Shown: piece after piece, positions 9,882-20,414 of the stretch
Layout: each line of letters begins with the position of its first letter
How positions within the stretch are numbered: the stretch's first letter is position 1
The notes under the pieces: generated by a model
What the model was told of the DNA's origin: nothing
The model's input: the letters and a program-made list of their open reading frames with translations, nothing else
The model's database searches: none
NCBI GenBank assembly: GCA_001179505.1
Contig: CDMY01000385.1
Location: 175,405 to 239,404, forward strand
DNA from: Vitrella brassicaformis
Lineage: Eukaryota; Sar; Vitrellaceae
Length of the DNA: 64,000 bases
Direction of reading: 5' to 3'
Position numbers and translations under genes: made by a program

Positions 9882-12295
9882 GTGAGACGGGGGTGTCTTT
9901 CCCTTTTCGTCAAGCCAGGACAGGCGGACCGCACCGACGAGGACGAGAGGCAGGTGGGTGGATGGCTGGATGGTGCGAGCACAAACACAGCCAATACCAA
10001 CACTGTGGATGCTCTCTCTGTGTGTGTGCTGTGTATGTGTTCAGCTCGTTCGTATCTGCGGTTCCAGCATGCCTTCCAGTGTCTGCACCGCGGCTCGTTT
10101 GACACACTCGCCGTGGCCCTCGACGTCGGCCCGTCAGCGTTGCGCCGTTCGTTCGAGATGTCGCTGCTGGAAAGGCCCGCCCTCACACGAGCCGTCAAGA
10201 TGACGCTCTCGCCGAACGACGTGCACGCATCTGTCGGACACGCTGAGCTCATCTGGTGGGTAAATGGACGAACGGATGGATGGCTGTGTGTGCATGGGGT
10301 CGATGGTTCCACGTGTAATTGTGTGTCAGGCGTGGGCTTCGTCGCAATGGCCGTGCCGATGCGTCCACGTCAGAGGCGCTGGCACACCTGAGGCTGTTGT
10401 TGTTCTTGAAGGTCCCCTGTTGCACCTTTCTTGTCGTTTCTGCAACGCTTTGACACGGCATGCCCGCCCCCCCACCTCTCCCGTCTCCTGGCGCCAACGC
10501 GCCGTCTGCCGTGTCGCTCTGCACGGCTGCGGGCACTCCAGCCGCCTTCTACCCTTACCTTCACCGTCCATGTCCGCACAGAGACCTTCTACGACATCGG
10601 TCTGCCGGTCGAGCCTCAATGCATGGCTCACCACACGCATCCGAGTGTTTTTGTGAGTCAGCTGCTCGACCGGTTTCTGTCGCGTGAGCTGCTGAGCGAC
10701 TACAGAACACAGTGAGTGGCAGATACACGCCACGGACATGATGGACGGATGGAGAGTGTCAGTCGATTCACAGGGCGACGCTCATCACCGATAAGGAAGA
10801 AAAGCTCAGCAAGAAGGATCAACAGGTGGGTGAGCAGCCCAATCCTTGCACCTACATGAGCCACCTTATCTCTCTGTGTCCGTGTGTGTGTGTGCCAGAT
10901 CAAAATGCTGCAACAGTGAAGCACAGTCACACATGCAGAGAGAACATCTTTGGTGTGTGGATGGATGAATGGATGGATGTGTGTGTGCAGAGAGCCCTAT
11001 CAGCGGTTCGTCATCAGCGCGCACTTCGGATACGAGAGCCCTTTCAGCACCCAATTGCAAGCGACTTCGGAATCCGCGTTTTGCACTTATCGTGCGATTG
11101 CCGCTCTCGTCATCATGCGGTTCGAGGCCTTTCTGCACATACTGCACACATGTGCGGGCACACATCAGCGGTTCAGTGCCGACAAGCGCGTGCAGATGAC
11201 GTGTTTCCGGTCCCGGCTGGAACAGGTGAGCAACCAAGCTGGCGGCCCCTCTCTACCTAAATATCTCTCTCTCTCTCTCTGTGTGTGTCTGTCTGTCTGT
11301 CTGTGTGTCGGTGTTCAGTTGGGTATGGCGGAGCAGCTGCAGCTGATACGCAGCGACGTGTTCGACGAGACGAGTGGCCATTCATTGCTCGTATTTCCTG
11401 GCGCCCATAGGGATGTGAGACTGACACACATCCCTATGCACACATCATAGTCCGCCCATCTGTCTGTCTGTCTGTCTGTGTTGCATGGACAGGTCGACTA
11501 CTCTATGATGAAGGCATTGGTCAAGGAGCTGATCGCCAAGTTGACGACATCCGTTGACGGCATAGCCGTAGCCGCCCAGGCATCCCTCTCCTTTCAGAAA
11601 GAGCGATTGATTTGCTAGGATGGGCAACGGCTGTGCTAGGCTGTGTCAAGAAGGACCTCGATGTGGCGCTGCAGGAGGACCTGACGAGCACACGGCAGGT
11701 GCGATCGATGGATGGGAAGACGTCAGTGCCTTTCGGACGAATTGCTGTCTGTCTGCCTGTGCCTACAGTTGGGATGGACGGCTGAGAAGGAGATATATAC
11801 GGCTCACCCAAGGGAGGCCGTGTGTTCTTGGGCAACGACGCGAAGACGTACGACAACGTACGTCTACGATGAAGGATTCTGGGTGCCCTCGTCTGAGAGT
11901 AATGAGTTGCATTAATGGAATCATTCGCTCCCCCACTCACTACTCACACAAAGCTCGCTGACCGAACAGTTCTTCGACCAGAGAATAGAGGTGAGCTCAC
12001 GCGTTGACGGAACTCACAGGGGTAGACAAAGGTGAACTGGGTGTCTTTTCTGTCCTTGTGTTTTGCCAACTTTTGTCAGGAGAACGTCAAGTTCGACCGA
12101 GACCAATCTGAAAAGACCATCACGCAGCTTCAGAACATGGTGAGTGGGCAGAATTTCTCTCGCTGCGCTCCATGGCTCTGCGTTGGAGGGCAGGTGGTAC
12201 AGATGGTGGGTCCACGATTCGTCATCTCCACTGAGTACTTGTGTGCTTGTGTGTGTATGTGGATTGCAGTTGTGTGTGCGCAGGGACGAATATGA
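9882..12295 (+). CDS. Diverged Mo25/CAB39-like protein, 5' end unresolved
   Basis: Exons with matching phases: 10045..10255, 10330..10411, 10584..10711, 10774..10825, 10899..10915, 10991..11225, 11319..11414, 11493..11567, 11651..11698, 11769..11819, 11970..11990, 12080..12139, with a likely end at 12284..12295. A 5' exon ending at 9953 joins in phase, but I see no ATG in its frame. The order of weak matches fits Mo25, the armadillo-type scaffold that activates GCK/LKB1 kinases: an ALDVG...LLERPAL stretch, a DASTSEALAHLRLLLFLK helix, FVSQLLDRFLSREL, and RFEAFLHILH (compare the Mo25 pattern QFEAFHVFKVF). The sequence otherwise diverges strongly, with a charged coiled segment (KEEKLSKKDQQ) and a C-terminal Asp/Gln-rich part. 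Exons of 17 and 21 bases occur. The family call is tentative and the 3' exon has an alternative (12270 onward). Confidence 0.45.
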
Positions 12296-12642
12296 CACGC
12301 AAGGCGTGTGCCTTTCTGATCGCTGCCTACATTTTATAACTGCTATGTTGGTGTGTGCATGGCTCCGCATCGACGTAACAAGACACTTCTCTCATTCAAA
12401 CTTCATTGCGCACTGAACATCGTCTACATCCATTATGCCCTAAATGACCCACAGACAGGACCGGACACACACCACGGAAAACGCTTGCCGCCCAGCTCAT
12501 CATGTGTGATGGCTCCAGGCAGATGGCGGACGATACGCGGTGTCTCGATACTCACATGCCTTCGGAGCCCTTGTTAGTGCGTCTCTGACATTAGAAAGGC
12601 AACAGAGTGAGCTGTGCAGGTGAATGTTTATGTGCTATCAGG
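12296..12642. other. Convergent intergenic spacer
   Basis: Lies between the 3' ends of the Mo25-like gene and the WW-protein gene. No gene supported. An alternative last exon of the plus gene could extend to about 12417. Confidence 0.5.
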
Positions 12643-15478
12643 TTACTTGATGATTGACGCAATATTCTCGTCAAGCTGTCGCTTCTCTGCCTCAAGCCCA
12701 TCCCTTTCGTCCTCCAAAGACTCGAGTTTATCTTTGCCGTGACTCACGAATCCTTGCAGAAACAGAGCCAGGGACAGGAGCTCACTTTTGGAGCACTGCC
12801 TACACGGCGAGCAAAGCACACACAGCACACTATCGCCTTTCTTCCTCTTGCCTCTTGTGTGCGTTCGACTCGCCTGAGGGACTCCGGTGTCGCGAGCATG
12901 CCTCCAGCGCAGTAGACAGAGAGCAGCTTATCCCAATCAGGCTGCACGGATGCAAAGTCTACGATGGTCTTCTCGTCTTCCGAAGGGCTTGCGCACTCAT
13001 TGCCACTTCGTTCCATTCGTTTGCCAGCAGCGATAGACTGATGCTCTCGCGCAATGCTCTCCAGGACACAGTCGTCTTCGCAGTCCGCCTCAGGCGTCGA
13101 GACATCTCTCTGTTGAGCCGGCTCCGCCAAGTCAGCCAATACACGGTCTGGTGGGTACAGAGACACCACAGGGGGGAAGACGGTCCATGCAGAATGAATG
13201 TTGTGTACACGTGTCTCATGTATGTGTGTACCTGCTTCTTGCTGCAGCTCCATCATGTCATCTTCAGGGCTGTCTCCCTCGCACAGAGACTCCAGCAAGG
13301 AATCTGCTGTTTGCCGTCGATCGTCCAGAGACACAGAGGGCTTCCTCACAGTTTCCGATAGATCCGAGGGGACGCGTGGCAGCTCGAGACAAACCAACCC
13401 GCCTTTGACCCGCACCAAGCGCTCGTCTTGATGGCCGGCTGATTGCTCTTCCTCTGTCCGCTGCCAGTGGGCTTCTGTTCCACCATTCTCAGTGTCTGCG
13501 CTTTCTGATGCCGAGACGTCGGTCTTTATGGGCTCTGATGCAGCTGTACCAGAGCCCGATTCCAGCCATCTTTCGACAGGGAGGTCTGCTGCGTTGACAG
13601 CGGGACGCGGCGTGGGCACAAGAAAGGGACGGCGTGTGTCATCAGCAGCGTTGGCAGATGTAGAAACGCAATCATCGCCCTCGGCTCCAGCAGCTTTGGC
13701 CTTCGTCTTCCATGCCGCAAGCCGAGCCTCGAAGTCTTCCAGCAGAACGAGGAAGAAGGGATCCATGGGGTGGAATCTTGACACGTGTCTCGTCTTCATG
13801 TCTTTTCCTTTCCCCCTGCTCTCGCCTTCGCGGAGGTAGAAGGTCACCCCGGTGTCGTGGTGGTGCTCAAACTGCCATCGGAGAGGAAGAGGGCACAGCT
13901 GCATGGAGAAAAAGACAGTCGCGGCACATGGCTGCAAACGGTGAATGAAGAAATTCTATTGATAGTTCTTCGTCGTACCACGGCCAGCTTGAGTGCCCAT
14001 GTCAGGGTGGCACGATTGCCTTCAGGCACATCGTCTTTGGACTTGAGAAGAGTTGATGGCCTGATGGGGCGGCATGTGATTTGAGCAAACGCCTCAAAAT
14101 ATCTGGAAAAAGGGACATGATCTCTTTTTGATCTCCTGCCTGATTGATTTAATACCTCGCAAACGCCACGAGGTGGTCGTGTCTGATAAAGGGGGTGCCA
14201 TCGATCACTTGAATGTCTATATCCCCACCACGACAGGAGCCGCCGGGACTCGCCCTGGAAAGCACAAGAGAAGAAGGGACACCGTTACGATGCGTGACGG
14301 CACACACTGACGGACTTACCACATACCTCACCACTGGCCGCGCAATCTGCTGTGCTTCCTCGATAGAGCATCCATCGAGTGGCAGAGGCCACTGAGACAT
14401 GCCAAACGGATAATTTCCCTCAATCCTGCACGCCAAATCCGCCCCTTCCTCCCGTCTGTATTGCCAAATGAGGCTGCCGGGGAGGGGCTCATACTCCATG
14501 GCATGACTAATCCCCTCCATGTGCGACAGCTCATGTGGGTGCTGCCACTGGCAACACCGACATGCGGCACCAGTGACATCCTTGTATGAGTAATACGGGA
14601 TGCCAGGCCCGTACTCGCATTTGTCGTCCGTGACATGGTTTTGCCAGCCATCGGGGAGGGGGCCGATAAGCATGTGGGCGACCTGGGGCAATAGTGATGG
14701 CTCGAGAACCGGATTCACACCAAGATAACACGAGTATCGGACGACCTTTGATAAACCAAAGAAGCAGAGGTACATGGTTGGTGTGAGAGTCTTTGTATGC
14801 CAGCTCATCCTTGGTGGTCGATTGACAGCTCTTCACCTGATTGGCAAACAAGGTCAGCTCTGGCGGAATGTCTTCAGCACTGGAACGCTGCCGAGCCTCC
14901 ATCCCAATAGCGCCCTCAGTCTCTTCCAAGTCATCCCCCTCTTCGTCACCATCGTACTCATCGGCAGCAAAGAGCTCACCGAGCCACTGGGGAACCTTGT
15001 AAAATAGCGAAAACAAGCTCCCCGGCATGCTTGACATGCAATGGGCTGTCTCTTCGGCATCGAAAGGCACCACTTGCTCCTGCCTCCCGCGCAGATTGTG
15101 ATTGAGGACAGCCCTGATCTGATTCTGGCTCTCGCGCCACATGCTTTGCAATGTCTCGCTGAAGGCCAGCCATGTCCCGCTTGGCCGGCTGTCGACCCAC
15201 GCTCTCGGGGGAGGGCCGTGCGCACCACAAGCGGCCACAGGCTGGATGTACAAGTCCGAGAGATCGTGTTTCAGCCCCGTCAGCGGCGGGGGGGGCGGCA
15301 GCCGAAGAGGGGCGATGGGCGGGGGCTGCGATGAGCGGCCGACTTCAAGTTCAACTTGTTCCATGTCGTGATGGCTGGCCTGCACAGCAACCACCTGGGC
15401 TTCCACGCCGCGGTGGGATGGTTCTTGTTGCTGCTCGCCGGCCTGAATCTCAAACACTGGCTGCAGAGCGGCCGCCAT
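12643..15478 (-). CDS. CEP164-like WW-domain protein, 790 aa
   Basis: Exons (minus): 14837..15478, 14327..14745, 14156..14254, 13979..14102, 13232..13898, 12883..13147, 12643..12799; 2373 bases. The N-terminal 200 residues are low-complexity and Pro-rich. At about 215-290 lies the CEP164-type unit: a helix (YLGVNPVLEPSLLPQVAHML), then PLPDGWQ, YYSY and CQWQHPHE, which is the bipartite helix plus WW module seen at the start of CEP164 proteins. Here the WW contains an insertion with three Cys. A following segment has a beta-rich part and HPMDPFFLVLLEDFE, another pattern of WW-centriolar relatives. The acidic middle leads to a C-terminal coiled coil (LESLEDERDGLEAEKRQL). In other organisms CEP164 sits on distal appendages of the mother centriole and helps dock the basal body, so a flagellar role is inferred. 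The last intron uses a weak donor (GTCCCT) and is the least certain join. Confidence 0.75.
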
Positions 15479-15650
15479 GGGGGAACAATTAAGAATTCAC
15501 TGCAACCAATTCCACTGCAAAGCTGCTTCTCGAAGAGCCGAAAGAGCGGCTCCGTGATGAGGAAGCGAACTGGCTGGATCTCACTCCTATGCTGGCTAAG
15601 CTCGCACTTTTCCTCCTGAGCTCGCAGACTGAGCAGCCGATGTGAGCAAA
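15479..15650. promoter_or_regulatory. Shared bidirectional promoter region
   Basis: 172 bases between start codons at 15478 (minus) and 15651 (plus). No recognisable core promoter element. Confidence 0.4.
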
Positions 15651-16646
15651 ATGGAGGCTGAAGACCGACTGATACGATGCTGCTGTACCAAGATCTTGCT
15701 CGTCTGGTGGCTGAACTTCATCTCATGCGACTCCTTCCTTCTCCCCACCTCCCGCACCGCCCGCCGGCGCTCTCTGATTCATCGAACACGTCCACGGCCG
15801 CCATGGCATATATCTCCCGGTGTCAGTGCGTCAGCAACTGTGCTGCAGAAGGTGAAGGGCTTCGGCATCGGCGGATCTGCAAGGCCGCAACGCAGCGGCC
15901 TCAGTGAGTCCGGCGAGGGATTCTCCGCGACGGCCAATGAGACCGAGAGCTCAGCTGATCCATCTAGGGCGCAGGCGCTGGGGACGCTGTTCAAGAGCGA
16001 GGATGAGGAGATCCGTGAGCTGGGCAGTGACGAGTTCCTGGACACCATGCGGCTGTGGGCACCCATGAGCAACTTTGTGGTCAACGAAGGGGTGAGTGGG
16101 GTCGGCAGGAACGCACCTATACACACACTCATGGTACCTTGCTCGTCTGTTTGTCTGTCGCTGCCTTTCTGTATCAGAACGCGAGTTCCAGGGAGGAGGG
16201 CAACGCCACGCGTCTTGTGTTGCAGCAGATGGCTGAGTGGAAGCCGCCTCGCTCGGGCTCGTACCTCGGCAAGACGCCCGATTGGCGGTTCGGCGCACCC
16301 GTCGGAGCGTTCAAAGGCGGCCAACTGGATGCTGTGGCCTGCCTTGAGGTACTCACTCTGCGAATGGTCACATCACAAGACTCGTGTTTGATGTGTGTCG
16401 GTGTGTTTGTTGCAGATATCTGAGAGTGACGGTGTGGTTGTGCGTTATATAGTGCTGAACCCTCTCAACATAGGTGTGGAGGGCAATGCTGCCGACTGGC
16501 TGATCAAGGGGATGGCATTCATATGTCGCGAGAGGCTCGGGATGAGGCTGGACATATATCCGCTGATGCGCGTGTATGATGGGCGGTACTATGACGCCCA
16601 CAAACATTTGTGTGAACAGAATGAGGTTGAGAGGACGTCTTTGTGA
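15651..16646 (+). CDS. Probably organelle-targeted protein of unknown function, 280 aa
   Basis: Exons 15651..16091, 16178..16348, 16416..16646 (843 bases). The N-terminus has a hydrophobic stretch (TKILLVWWLNFI) followed by FLLP and a long Arg/Ser/Thr-rich region without acidic residues. That is the layout of a bipartite plastid leader. The mature part (about 100-280) has SDEFLDTMRLWAPMSNF, then LGKTPDWRFGAPVGAFKGGQ, and a strand-helix region (VVVRYIVLNPLNIGVEGNAADWLIKGMAF, split here into its parts) ending in VYDGRYYDAHKHL. That last part is loosely reminiscent of an acetyltransferase fold, but I cannot assign a family. Intron ends are canonical and phases fit. Confidence 0.75.
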
Positions 16647-17090
16647 CACAATGATGGACTCAATGATGATTGCATTGCATTCATGGACACAGATACATAT
16701 AGTAGAGGGGTCCGTCGATACCGGTTGCTGCCTGGACACAAAGGAGAGAGTAGCGAATGGATGGATGGATCCATGCACCCCTCCCTAGCCTAAGTCAGTC
16801 AATCAGTGTATATATACGGCAATACGGAGACCCAACAAGCACACGCACATGTACACGCACCACACGAGACTCCCTTGGAGAAACCACCACACCGCACCAT
16901 ACACACCCCGCCCATCCCTCAGTCAATATCATGGCCGTCACTAGCACCAGATTGTTCCCCTTCCAACTCTACAGGGGAGAACCCCTCCACATCAGCAAGA
17001 CGCCGCTCGTATCCCCTGCAACGACATACGGCAGGCTCATCGAATGGCGCAGGTGGGTATAAGCAAGGGTTGTTGGTTTGCGGTTCTCAT
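16647..17090. repeat. Convergent intergenic spacer
   Basis: Short spacer with (GATG)n near 16755-16775 and CA-rich tracts near 16835-16900. No gene supported. Confidence 0.55.
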
Positions 17091-20000
17091 TCACCTGATG
17101 GTGTCCCGCAGCTCTTTGTTTCTCTTTGCCAGCTGCAGGATGGTGGCGTTGGCCTTCTCGGTGCGATCGATCAACTCTTGCTTGAGCCGCTCCACCTTCT
17201 GGCCCTGCACACATCACATCCATGTGACACACATGGGAGATGGATGTCCTCGCCCGTCCACCCCACCCCACCACACTCCACTCACCAGCTTCCGTGTGAC
17301 GTCTTCGTACTGCCTGATCCTGGCGTCGCGGTCGTCCTCTCGCTGAGGTCTCATCGGCACACGCTCGCCACTCGCCTGTCGCCTCAGCACCCCCTCCCTC
17401 TGTGGCCTCAGCTGGGGCTTGCCGCGAACGTTGGACAGGCGGTGATACACGGCCCCCACAGCCAATGGGGTGGAAGAGGCCGAGTGCGTCAGCCCACGGC
17501 CGACACGGCTCACCGACGCCGACACAGACGCGGGAGTGGGGCTGGACGTGTGGGGGTGGCTGGTGTAGGCGGGCATCATCACCCGATGGTCCGACTGAGC
17601 TGCCGCTGCCTGCCACTGCCACTCGTGTGCATGGCGACCAGTCAGCTGTTGGCCCGCCAACGTCCGCTTGGTGGGGCTGGCTGTGGTCGCCACACCCACG
17701 CCCACACCTTCACTCATACCACCAGCACGATAGTGGCCCATCCGTCGCGCATAAGGCGACGCACCTGGTCCCAGCTTGAGCCTGTTGGCCTGGCCGGCAC
17801 GTTGATGTCGCACTGGTGGTGCGTTGCGGCTGATAGATGTGGATGGGCTCATGACGGACGAGGCGGCGTCGACACTAGCTGACGGGGGGGAGAGGGTGTT
17901 GGAGGTGAAGGTTGGGGGAAACGGGGGCAGGTCAACCACCATTGGGTGGTGTGGGGGGATGGGGGAGCGGTCGGTGGGCGAGGCGTGAGAGCCGTCGTCG
18001 TCCTGGGGGTAGTGTGGTGGGTTGGGGCTTCGGGTGAGGAAGCGCCTGGCGGGGCTGTCGCTCTCCGACGGCGTCGCATTCGGATCCAAAATGCGACGCA
18101 GACGCGTGTTCTCATCCTAACATCCAAACAGAGCGCGTCAATTCCGGGTGGAGGAGTGGCTGCGTGAACAGTCACAAACTGACCGTTTGGTACTGCAGCT
18201 GCCTTCTGAGGTATGCGATTTCGTCGTGGAGTGTGTGTCGATTCTCCGACAGCGATTGCACCTTCTGTACGTGGTGCAGCGACTGCTCTACCAGCTCCTC
18301 CGTCAACCTGAAACACAGACATACACACACACACAGACACACGCACAGCTGTAGATGGCTGAGAGTTGGTAGACGTGTGTGTGTTAGTGTCTCTGTCTTG
18401 GCACCTTTCGTTCTCTTCGTGGAGCCTGGCCATTGCATCGGTTGCCCTCTCCTCTCCCCTGTCCCTCTCGCCCTCCTCCTCAGCCAGGTCGTCATCCGTC
18501 GGGATGGGCAGCACGGGATGCGACACATGACCCGACACCTCACGCACCAACGAGAAGGGGAGGCCCCCCTCACCCCCCACAACCAACCCTCTCCTCCCGT
18601 CACTAGCAGTACGGCTGCCCACCGGCTGGGCCAACACGGCCCCACCACTAGTACCAGCAGCACCAGTGGCGGCTATGTCCTCGTCATCGTGCGATGGCTG
18701 GTGTGGGTGTGGCCGTCCTGTCTTGGCCCCTCCCAGCAGCAGCTGCTGTAACACCTCCTCTACCTCTTTGTCGATCCTATCGTCGGCAGCTGATGCGGAC
18801 GCTGCATCCCTCCCCACCCCACCGATCCCAACACCCTCCGAGGCAGCAGATGGTGCTGCACCTGCCGCTGCCGTTGCCGTTGCCATGCCGGCGAAGGGCA
18901 CCGAACAATGGAGGTTCCGTACGCTGGGGGAGTGGCGCAGGTGACTCAGCAGGCCGCCGCTGGTGGTCGGTGGGTCAGGGGCAGTGGCGCGGGCATGAGT
19001 ATGGTCTTCGTGTGAGATGCCTGGTCTCGGCCTTGACTTTGCCATCGTTCTGGCGGCCTCCCGAATGCGAGTCGAGAAGTCGTTGGATGCAGATGCGTGT
19101 GGGGCCGATCGCGGCGCGTCTTCACGAGAGGCTGCGATGGACGGCTGCTGGGGCCTCGGCGCGAGAACAGACGCTCGCTCGTTGCCCATGGCCGACGCAC
19201 GGGCGATCAAATCCTCCTCCCGTCGAAGAGCCATCAAAGCCTCTGTACCACGGCTGTCCACCCAGGCAGACACGCCACTGCCCTCCTCGCATAGCGGCGG
19301 GGCTTGGCTGGCAGCATGTGGTGCTGTTTGTGGTGATGATGGCTTGTCGTCTGCATCATTGTCAGCCTCCGCCTCCGCATCATGAGGCCTGCCGGGGTGA
19401 TGCTCGTGGTCCTGGTCGACCCCCTTGTGCAGGTCAGCCAGCCGAAGCGGCGGGATGTGCACGCGAGGCCGTGACACGAACAATCGCGCCCCAGGTCCGT
19501 CTTCCCCTCCGCCCCTCTCCCTCTCCCTCTCCCCCACTCCAAGTCCCTCTCCCCCATCGATGTCACGGTGGCTGCCGTTGCCCCGGTAGGAGGTGGCGAG
19601 TGACGAGAAGCCCGGCGAAGACGACTGGTCCTCCGAGTAGCAGAGGCTCGACTCAGACGGGCTCTTGGTCCGGCGGGGGCGAGGGGGGCGGGACGAAGCG
19701 GACGGGGACTGCCGGCGGGAGCTCAGGAAGGAACCTATCGACTCCCTCTCGTCAGCCTCGTCGTCGGGGGGCCTCAAGTGGGGCGACGGCGTGTCAACAG
19801 CGGCCGCAGAGGAGGGTCCACGTCCACCATCCTCATCTGCCGTGTCCTCATGGTCGTGTGCAGCCGCCTCATGGTCAGTGCCAGCATCACCACTAGTTGC
19901 GCTGTCTGGCGGGGCTGACGCGAATGCATCTGGAGCAAGGATCAGACCCTCAGGCCACTCGGCGTCACTAATGGGAGGCGCGCTGACAATGACGAACGGC

Positions 20001-20221
20001 GAGAACGCAGTGGGAGGCCTCGCCGACTCATCGAATGTTGCTGCCCTTGTTGCGGTGTCATTCTGGTGGCGGCTGATGGATGCAGCCCCGAAAGAAGATG
20101 GGCGATGGGCATGTGTTGGCGCCGCCTCGTCTTGGGGATGCCGGCCACCCTCCTTATCATCATCAAGAGCAGCACTCTCCTCGCCATCGTGCGCATCACC
20201 GTCGAAAACCACAGCCTCCAT
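17091..20221 (-). CDS. Large low-complexity protein with C-terminal coiled coils, 961 aa
   Basis: Exons (minus): 18405..20221, 18184..18307, 17286..18116, 17091..17204; 2886 bases. The ATG at 20221 is used because the longer frame begins with TTG. The first 600 residues are acidic, Ser/Pro/His-rich and likely disordered (e.g. PPRPRRTKSPSESS). A Glu-rich helix (DRIDKEVEEVLQQLLL) near 480 and the segment spanning exons 1-2 (DAMARLHEENERLTEELVEQ) form coiled coils. The third exon is again Ser/Pro/Arg-rich. The last exon is a coiled coil (GQKVERLKQELIDRTEKANA). No catalytic motif is visible. A cytoskeletal or scaffold role is only a guess. Confidence 0.75.
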
Positions 20222-20414
20222 CAATCAATCAACCAGCTCACGGAGAATCGACAGATCAACACGGCCGCTGACCTCCGCCGGTCGTCAGCTCCGCACTCGC
20301 AGCTATTCTACTACCTCCACACGACAGGGTTCGAAGTTCAGGGTTCTTCTGCGAGCTTTTTTCTTCTTCCCTGTGCCTTCTTTTAAAACGGGGATCTGCG
20401 GTGATTGGCGTGCG
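20222..20414. promoter_or_regulatory. Shared bidirectional promoter region
   Basis: 193 bases between start codons at 20221 (minus) and 20415 (plus). No specific element recognised. Confidence 0.4.

Noticed and set aside
11577-11620. SLSFQKERL as the Mo25 C-terminal FQ(K/N)DR motif
   Set aside because: It lies after a likely donor and is followed at once by a stop; treated as intron sequence.
18694-19896. 400-codon plus-strand frame
   Set aside because: Mirror of the low-complexity exon of the minus-strand coiled-coil gene; no motif or plausible splicing.
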